DNA from: Prolixibacteraceae bacterium
GTDB taxonomy: Bacteria; Bacteroidota; Bacteroidia; Bacteroidales; Prolixibacteraceae
Reading direction: 5' to 3'
Length of the DNA: 6,809 nucleotides
Assembly (NCBI GenBank): GCA_027858145.1
Contig: JAQIDF010000464.1
Coordinates: 1-6,809, forward strand
Part shown: positions 1-3,325 of the stretch, one piece after another
Layout: every line of letters begins with the position of its first letter
Position numbering within the stretch: position 1 is the stretch's first letter
Notes under the pieces: model-generated
Databases searched by the model: none
What the model was told of the DNA's origin: nothing
Seen by the model: the letters and a program-made list of their open reading frames with translations, nothing else
Translations under genes and position numbers: made by a program

Positions 1-164
1 GAATAATACTTATTTTGGCATTTGCATTAACGGTTGTCTCATTTGTTTTTTATTCCATCAAATTTGGAATTGACAGGAGTTATCGATTTGAAGTCGCTAC
101 AATTACTATAAATTGGCTAACGACAATTTCAATAGGGATTTTAGTAAGTATCTTTATAAGGTAA
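1..164 (+). pseudogene. 3' end of six-TM membrane protein gene, copy 1, with premature stop
   Basis: The window opens inside a second copy of the membrane protein gene found at 1687-2391. The first full codon is at position 3 and corresponds to residue 175 of the complete copy. Over the shared coding part only three bases differ, and all three change the protein: Val182 to Ala (codon 24-26), Leu222 to Val (codon 144-146), and Lys228 to stop (TAA at 162-164, AAG GTAA versus AAG GAAA). The stop removes the last seven residues, the basic cytoplasmic tail KRLKAIK, but leaves the final membrane segment complete, so a slightly shortened product could still be made. Whether the 5' part is intact cannot be seen. 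No synonymous difference is present, which suggests relaxed constraint on this copy, although three changes are few. The function is unknown. Confidence 0.85.
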
Positions 165-193
165 AGATTAAAAGCAATAAAATAATGGCAACA

Positions 194-206
194 CCTAACA
201 ATTAGG
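194..206. repeat. Palindrome CCTAACAATTAGG after membrane gene copy 1
   Basis: Perfect 5-base arms CCTAA/TTAGG separated by CAA, 29 bases after the premature stop and 8 bases after the position of the normal stop. The same palindrome sits at 2400-2412 after copy 2. With the preceding A it contains ACCTAAC, a match to RYYYAAC. It could be half of a recombination site, a protein-binding palindrome or a small hairpin; the sequence does not decide. Confidence 0.6.
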
Positions 207-297
207 GATCAATCACACGTATGATACCAGGGATCAACCTCCCACTCGTTTAGCTTGCGTAACTGCCTCGATAAACATCGGGAAGGAGTTTACTGTC

Positions 298-333
298 TGT
301 GGTTTGTAACGACACATTGGATATAAAACCACA
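298..333. repeat. Hairpin TGTGGTTT/AAACCACA
   Basis: Perfect 8-base inverted repeat (298-305 with 326-333) around a 20-base loop, inside the non-coding stretch between the copy-1 repeat and the Fic unit. No T-run follows, so it is not a typical intrinsic terminator. It could be the central stem of a folded recombination site or part of a leader RNA. Confidence 0.5.
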
Positions 334-370
334 CATAAAAGGAATAAACACAATTGTTTTTACCCAAATG

Positions 371-379
371 TTAGAGCCA
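371..379 (+). repeat. Left arm of inverted repeat bracketing the Fic gene
   Basis: TTAGAGCCA here is the exact reverse complement of TGGCTCTAA at 1566-1574. Allowing one mismatch, the pairing extends to 12 of 13 bases (TTAGAGCCA, then A or G, then TGT). The arm is preceded by G370, giving GTTAGAG, close to but not matching the integron core site GTTRRRY in its last base. It lies 92 bases before the Fic start. Confidence 0.65.
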
Positions 380-437
380 ATGTAACAGATGCGGTGAATA
401 AATTCATATTTCCATTAAATATGCGGAGAATAATCAC

Positions 438-445
438 TATATTTG
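438..445 (+). promoter_or_regulatory. Candidate Bacteroidota -7 element for the Fic gene
   Basis: TATATTTG matches the Bacteroidota -7 consensus TAnnTTTG exactly. No clear TTG/TTTG -33 element stands at the usual distance, so support is partial. Transcription from here would begin near 450 and leave a very short leader before the ATG at 464. It would also exclude the alternative TTG start at 443, which overlaps the element. If real, the Fic gene carries its own promoter. Confidence 0.4.
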
Positions 446-463
446 TCGCAAATAAAATTACAA

Positions 464-1561
464 ATGGCAAAATACATCTATCAATACATTAATTGGCCTG
501 ATTTTACCTGGGATGATAAAGAGATTCAAGCACTATTAGGAAAAGTTCGACATTTACAAGGAAAGCTTTTCGGACAAATGAGTACTCTTGGTTTTTCAGT
601 AAAAGAAGAAACTATGCTTTCTACATTGACCCTTGATGTGCTGAAATCTTCTGAAATTGAAGGCGAATTTTTAAATTATGAACAAGTTCGTTCATCAATT
701 GCACGAAAATTAGGATTAGATTATGCTGGAATGGTTTACTCTGATAGATATGTTGATGGAGTTGTAGAAATGATGCTTGATGCAACACAAAACTATCGTC
801 AGCAATTAAATGATGAGCGATTGTTTGGTTGGCACGCTGCACTTTTTCCTACTGGACGAAGTGGAATGTTTAAAATTGATGTAGCTTGTTACCGAAGCAG
901 AGAAATGCAAGTCGTTTCTGGAGCAATGGGTAAAGAAAAGATCCACTATCAAGCTCCTCCTCCATCGGAAGTGAAATTTGAAATGGATAGATTTTTAGAA
1001 TGGTTTGATAAAGAAAATAAATTAGACTTAGTAGTAAAATCAGCAATTGCACACTTTTGGTTTATTATTATACACCCTTTTGATGATGGTAACGGACGAA
1101 TAGCAAGGGCTATTTCAGATTTATTACTCACCCGTTCTGATGAAAGTTCACAAAGGTTTTATAGTTTATCAAATCAGATACTTCAAGAAAGAAAGGTCTA
1201 CTATGAAATCTTACAAAAAGTGCAATTTAGTGATGGAGAAATATCTGAATGGTTAAAGTGGTTTTTGAATTGTTTATACAGAGCATTAGAAAGTTCAGAA
1301 AAATCTATAAAAAATGTGCTTTATAAAACAGAGTTTTGGGATAAACATCAAGAAACTGTTTTAAATGCACGTCAAAGATTGATGCTAAATAAATTATTTG
1401 ATGGATTTGAAGGAAAACTAAAATCCTCAAAATGGGCTAAAATTGCGAAATGCTCATCTGATACCGCATTAAGAGATATAAAAGATTTAATGGATAAGGG
1501 AATACTAAAGCAAGAAGAATCAGGTGGACGAAGTACTAATTATGAACTAATTGATTTTTAA
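464..1561 (+). CDS. Fic-domain protein (DUF4172-Fic-winged helix), putative AMP transferase
   Basis: A 365-residue Fic-family protein. Fic enzymes usually transfer AMP from ATP to a hydroxyl side chain of a target protein; the target here is unknown. The catalytic loop HPFDDGNGRIAR is complete (residues 204-215; His204 is the general base, Asp208 the metal ligand, Arg212 and Arg215 hold phosphate). The N-terminal part, residues 3 to about 85, with its opening KYIYQYINWPDFTWD, looks like the DUF4172 domain common in this subfamily. It carries the autoinhibitory helix motif [S/T]xxxE[G/N] as Ser62 to Glu66-Gly67 (SSEIEG), so the protein is probably self-inhibited. Residues about 300-360 resemble a winged helix, suggesting DNA binding or autoregulation. 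The ATG at 464 is preferred over the upstream TTG at 443 because the family begins near MxKYI and the TTG lies in a likely promoter element. It has no partner gene in an operon and is bracketed by an inverted repeat. Length and motifs are normal for the family. It is cytoplasmic and has no signal peptide. Confidence 0.93.
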   Translation: MAKYIYQYINWPDFTWDDKEIQALLGKVRHLQGKLFGQMSTLGFSVKEETMLSTLTLDVLKSSEIEGEFLNYEQVRSSIARKLGLDYAGMVYSDRYVDGVVEMMLDATQNYRQQLNDERLFGWHAALFPTGRSGMFKIDVACYRSREMQVVSGAMGKEKIHYQAPPPSEVKFEMDRFLEWFDKENKLDLVVKSAIAHFWFIIIHPFDDGNGRIARAISDLLLTRSDESSQRFYSLSNQILQERKVYYEILQKVQFSDGEISEWLKWFLNCLYRALESSEKSIKNVLYKTEFWDKHQETVLNARQRLMLNKLFDGFEGKLKSSKWAKIAKCSSDTALRDIKDLMDKGILKQEESGGRSTNYELIDF

Positions 1562-1686
1562 ACACTGGCTCTAAAACAAACGCTATATTTTATTGCCGTA
1601 TTCGTTCTGATAACAAAGTAGTTAGTCGGAACCAAAATACAGGATGTGATACAGATGAAATTGAACATAAATAAACTCACAACATT
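1562..1686 (+). other. Short spacer between Fic and membrane genes, candidate recombination site
   Basis: This 125-base AT-rich spacer starts with the right arm of the Fic inverted repeat (1566-1574) and contains GTTAGTC at 1621-1627. In an integron-like reading, 1566 to 1621 would be a site of about 56 bases ending at G^TT. A short internal pairing AACG/CGTT (near 1576-1579 and 1604-1607) is weak. No promoter consensus or terminator was recognised before the membrane gene. Confidence 0.4.
1566..1574 (+). repeat. Right arm of inverted repeat bracketing the Fic gene
   Basis: TGGCTCTAA starts five bases after the Fic stop codon and is the exact reverse complement of 371-379. Closeness to the stop resembles the inverse core site of an integron cassette. 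However, the base after CTAA is A rather than the expected C, so the classical RYYYAAC form is not met. Confidence 0.65.
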
Positions 1687-2391
1687 ATGAATTCAGAAAA
1701 AACAATATTAAAATTTGGATTATATTCATCACTATCCTTAACGCTATTGACAATTATTACATGGGGATTTGCAATGATAGCAGTCCCACCAGCGGGACCA
1801 TATTGTCCGGGTGATTGTATGAGTTATCCATTTTCTGATATTCTATCATATTACCCGAGAGATTACTATTGGATGTATTTGGCAATTTTTCAATTATTTG
1901 GATATTTAATATTTATTGTATCAAATCATTTTATCACACGGATTGAGAAAAAGTTGTTTAGTTTTCTAAGTGTTGCTTTTGCTCTTATTTCAACCATAAT
2001 TTTATTGATTGCATACTTCGTTCAATTTTCAGTAGTACCTATGAGCATGATGAAAGGAGAGACCGAAGGAATTGCTTTACTTACACAATATAATGGACAT
2101 GGTATATTTATTGCGATGGAAGATTTAGGTTACATCACCATGAGTATTTCATTTTTATTTTTGTCTTTTATCTTTTCACATAAAAACAGATTAGAAAGGA
2201 CGATTCGAATAATACTTATTTTGGCATTTGTATTAACGGTTGTCTCATTTGTTTTTTATTCCATCAAATTTGGAATTGACAGGAGTTATCGATTTGAAGT
2301 CGCTACAATTACTATAAATTGGCTAACGACAATTTCAATAGGGATTTTACTAAGTATCTTTATAAGGAAAAGATTAAAAGCAATAAAATAA
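1687..2391 (+). CDS. Six-TM integral membrane protein of unknown function, copy 2 (complete)
   Basis: A 234-residue hydrophobic protein with six likely membrane helices, near residues 11-33, 61-81, 89-113, 138-162, 173-193 and 206-226, and a basic C-terminal tail (RKRLKAIK) that fits a cytoplasmic end. Between the first two helices lies a conserved-looking outside loop with two close cysteines (Cys40, Cys44, in GPYCPGDC) followed by YPFSDILSYYPRDYYWMY. Between helices 3 and 4 is GETEGIALLTQYNGHGIFIAMEDLGY. These give the impression of a recurring family of small bacterial membrane proteins, but I cannot name it or assign a function. The ATG at 1687 sets the first helix at a normal distance. 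No Shine-Dalgarno sequence is present, as usual in Bacteroidota. The 3' third is duplicated at the left edge of the window with a premature stop; this copy appears intact. Confidence 0.9.
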   Translation: MNSEKTILKFGLYSSLSLTLLTIITWGFAMIAVPPAGPYCPGDCMSYPFSDILSYYPRDYYWMYLAIFQLFGYLIFIVSNHFITRIEKKLFSFLSVAFALISTIILLIAYFVQFSVVPMSMMKGETEGIALLTQYNGHGIFIAMEDLGYITMSISFLFLSFIFSHKNRLERTIRIILILAFVLTVVSFVFYSIKFGIDRSYRFEVATITINWLTTISIGILLSIFIRKRLKAIK

Positions 2392-2463
2392 TGGCAACAC
2401 CTAACAATTAGGGATAAACCTCCCACTCGTTTAGCTTGCGTAACTGCCTGCCTCGATAAACAT
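2207..2463 (+). repeat. Direct repeat, right copy
   Basis: This is the partner of 1-278. It includes the end of the membrane gene, the palindrome at 2400-2412 and the tail down to CGATAAACAT. Relative to the left copy the tail lacks 25 bases between AGGGAT repeats and has an extra GCCT (CTGCCTGCCTCG versus CTGCCTCG), both typical replication-slippage changes. Homology stops at 2463, exactly where the RecG-like gene fragment becomes recognisable. Confidence 0.93.
2400..2412. repeat. Palindrome CCTAACAATTAGG after membrane gene copy 2
   Basis: Identical to 194-206. It begins 8 bases after the stop codon of the complete membrane gene. ACCTAAC (2399-2405) fits RYYYAAC. GTTAGTC at 1621, upstream of the same gene, shares GTTAG with its complement (5 of 7), so this gene may also be bracketed by complementary boxes, more weakly than Fic or the antitoxin. 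Confidence 0.55.
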
Positions 2464-2621
2464 TGAATCTTGGGGACGAGGAACAATTAAAATGATTAAT
2501 GAATGTGTTCAGTTTGGCATCCCAAAACCAATTTATTTTTACGATATGTCAGGCTTTTTGGTCGAATTTCGAAAAGAAAATTTGAATCCCGAATACTTGA
2601 TAACTTTAGGATTAAATTCAG

Positions 2622-2636
2622 TCCCGCATGGCGGGA
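2622..2636. repeat. GC-rich palindrome TCCCGC-ATG-GCGGGA
   Basis: Perfect 6-base arms around ATG, standing out in AT-rich DNA. It lies five bases after the last recognisable RecG-like residue and 56 bases before the left arm of the antitoxin repeat. It could be a hairpin within a recombination site, a small palindromic repeat, or a chance hairpin; no T-run follows it. Confidence 0.6.
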
Positions 2637-2692
2637 AACTATATTTAGGCTTATTTCGGGGTGAGATTCCCTTTTCTACTCGACATAAACCG

Positions 2693-2701
2693 TTGTGGTG
2701 C
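2693..2701 (+). repeat. Left arm of inverted repeat bracketing the antitoxin unit
   Basis: TTGTGGTGC is the exact reverse complement of GCACCACAA at 3125-3133, and two more bases pair beyond one mismatch. It is preceded by G2692, like the Fic arm (G370), so both arms begin after G with TT. It lies in the anomalous tail of the RecG-like frame, 144 bases before the antitoxin ATG. Confidence 0.6.
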
Positions 2702-2766
2702 ATTCCTCAAAATTGTATGTCTTAGAATTGAAAAAGTCAGATAAATACTGACGATAGAATTCTCTT

Positions 2767-2835
2767 GATAAATCTTCTCAAAAAAGAGACATTGAAAAGG
2801 CAAAAGAGATTTGGAGAAAAATTAAAAAAAAGTGA
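2767..2835 (+). pseudogene. 3' remnant of HigB/RelE-type toxin gene
   Basis: In the frame starting GAT at 2767 the sequence reads DKSSQKRDIEKAKEIW, then RKIKKK and a TGA at 2833-2835. This matches the extreme C-terminus of phage Gp49-like/HigB-type killer proteins, which typically end ...LLCGGDKSxQ-DIxxAKxIW plus a basic tail. The expected LLCGG before it is missing; upstream in frame there are only NSL and a TAG at 2755-2757. So about three quarters of the toxin has been lost. The remnant ends one base before the antitoxin ATG, the usual toxin-first spacing in this TA family. A frame starting with TTG at 2765 overlaps it and joins the antitoxin, but that is probably not the true start. Confidence 0.8.
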
Positions 2836-2836
2836 T

Positions 2837-3121
2837 ATGGAAACTTCAAGATTTGACATAGCGGATTATTTAGAGAATAAAGAAATGATTGCAGAATATC
2901 TTAATGCAGTTTTGGAGGAAGGCGATAATTCAGATGTGATTACAGCGATTGGACATATTGCAAAATCAATTGGTATGACAAAGATTGCTGATGAAACTGG
3001 TTTGAGTAGACCAAGTTTATATAAGGCGTTGTCTGATGGAGCGAAACCTCAGTTTGGTACAATAATGAAAGTATTGAAAGCTATTGGAGGGCAAATAAGA
3101 ATAAACCCAGCGACAGCATAA
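2837..3121 (+). CDS. HigA-like addiction module antidote (orphan antitoxin)
   Basis: A 94-residue DNA-binding antitoxin of the 'probable addiction module antidote protein' family (HI1420-like). In this family it neutralises a HigB/RelE-type mRNA-cleaving toxin and represses its own operon. The whole length fits the family: METSRFDIADYLENKEMIAEYLNA at the start (residues 1-24), an AIGHIAKSIGMTKIA linker, a helix-turn-helix at about 47-66 (MTKIADETGLSRPSLYKALS), then PQFGTIMKVLKAIG. I chose the ATG at 2837 because the family starts at METxxFDIADYL and the upstream bases encode the toxin tail in another frame. The toxin is reduced to its last codons, so this is an orphan antitoxin. It may be kept as a regulator or anti-addiction factor, or may be decaying. 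The coding sequence is intact. It is bracketed by the inverted repeat 2693-2701/3125-3133. Confidence 0.92.
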   Translation: METSRFDIADYLENKEMIAEYLNAVLEEGDNSDVITAIGHIAKSIGMTKIADETGLSRPSLYKALSDGAKPQFGTIMKVLKAIGGQIRINPATA

Positions 3122-3325
3122 AACGCACCACAATGCGCTGTGTAAATAAATTGGCAGTCAGTGGTTTGAGTAGGCTTCGGCTTTTAATTATGTTTGTGTT
3201 AACTTGAAACGGAAGAGCTTTGAAATGCATTCACTGACAGTATTGCCCTTGGAAACTATAAAAAGATGGCAGTCATTATATCAATAATAGAACTGGAATT
3301 GTGCAAGTAAATCATGCTGTAATCT
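3122..3325. other. Structured spacer between convergent genes; candidate attC-like site and region edge
   Basis: This 204-base non-coding gap begins with the right inverted-repeat arm. It contains a long bulged stem: GGCA-GTCAGTG (3153-3163) pairs with CACTGAC (3232-3238) plus TGCC (3244-3247), leaving AGTAT (3239-3243) unpaired on one side. A UUCG-loop mini-hairpin followed by T's (AGGC-TTCG-GCTTTT, 3172-3185) lies inside and might act as a weak terminator for the antitoxin transcript. TGGCAGTCA occurs twice directly (3152-3160, 3267-3275). ATTGTGC at 3299-3304 resembles the TTGTG of the left arm. Base composition changes near the right end. The pieces fit a folded single-strand recombination site, but a simple intergenic hairpin region is also possible. 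Confidence 0.5.
3125..3133 (+). repeat. Right arm of inverted repeat bracketing the antitoxin unit
   Basis: GCACCACAA starts four bases after the antitoxin stop and complements 2693-2701 exactly. The next base is T, whereas a classical integron inverse core would have C. The spacing after the stop closely mirrors the Fic gene. Confidence 0.6.

Larger units (their letters stand above)
1..278 (+). repeat. Direct repeat, left copy (membrane gene 3' end plus tail)
   Basis: This stretch is nearly identical to 2207-2463, an offset of 2206 bp in the coding part. The identity covers the end of the membrane gene and about 100 bases of non-coding tail, ending at the shared CCTCGATAAACAT (266-278). Beyond it the copies diverge abruptly (CGGGAAGGAG here, TGAATCTTGG in the other copy). 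The tail of this copy has 25 bases more, bounded by a 9-base direct repeat AGGGATCAA at 204-212 and 229-237. The other copy has one such unit (as AGGGATAAA), so it probably lost the segment by slippage or short-repeat recombination. The left limit of the repeat lies outside the window. Confidence 0.93.
165..463 (+). other. Structured non-coding stretch before the Fic gene
   Basis: About 300 bases carry no convincing reading frame. They contain the palindrome CCTAA-CAA-TTAGG (194-206), preceded by ACCTAAC (193-199), which fits the integron inverse-core consensus RYYYAAC. They also contain the 25-bp length difference described for the repeat, a hairpin with perfect 8-base arms TGTGGTTT/AAACCACA (298-305 and 326-333, 20-base loop), the left inverted-repeat arm of the Fic unit (371-379), and a -7 promoter-like element (438-445). 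If the region is cassette-organised, 193 to 370 would be the recombination site of the upstream membrane-protein unit. No tRNA, known riboswitch or strong terminator was recognised. Confidence 0.55.
2462..2725 (+). pseudogene. C-terminal fragment of RecG-like / AlbA-type ATP-binding regulator
   Basis: Reading from 2462, the frame gives IESWGRGTIKMINEC, then GIPKP and SGFLVEFRKENLNPEYLITLGLN. This closely resembles the region just before the C-terminal winged helix of the 'RecG-like' putative transcriptional regulators (AlbA/Schlafen-type domain followed by an HATPase_c_4-like region), where ESWGRGTxKMIEEC is a typical block. The preceding several hundred residues are absent. Recognisable homology ends near Asn at 2615-2617, just before the palindrome at 2622-2636. 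The following codons up to the TAG at 2723-2725 do not look like the expected winged helix. An ATG at 2492 could start a 77-residue product, but this is most likely a remnant trapped between two repeats. The rest of the gene is not elsewhere in the window. Confidence 0.75.

Noticed and set aside
443..463. TTG start adding seven residues to the Fic protein
   Set aside because: The TTG lies inside a TATATTTG promoter-like element, and the family's conserved N-terminus begins right after the ATG at 464.
621..1131. Short - strand frames within the Fic gene
   Set aside because: Antisense shadows of a well-supported gene, with no recognisable domain.
2658..2675. GGGGTGAGATTCCC followed by TTTT as an intrinsic terminator
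   Set aside because: The stem is only three GC pairs plus one wobble, which is too short to support a terminator.
2492..2725. Independent 77-residue protein
   Set aside because: The first half is the interior of a RecG-like protein starting upstream of the ATG, and the second half is palindrome and repeat-arm DNA read as codons. It is better described as a gene remnant.
2765..2836. TTG start adding 24 residues to the antitoxin
   Set aside because: The extra residues are an out-of-frame reading of the toxin tail, which is clearly recognisable in another frame and ends in TGA one base before the antitoxin ATG.
1..3325. CRISPR array or insertion sequence as the cause of the repeats
   Set aside because: There are no regularly spaced short repeats with unique spacers, no transposase, and no shared terminal repeat or target-site duplication; each unit has different arms.
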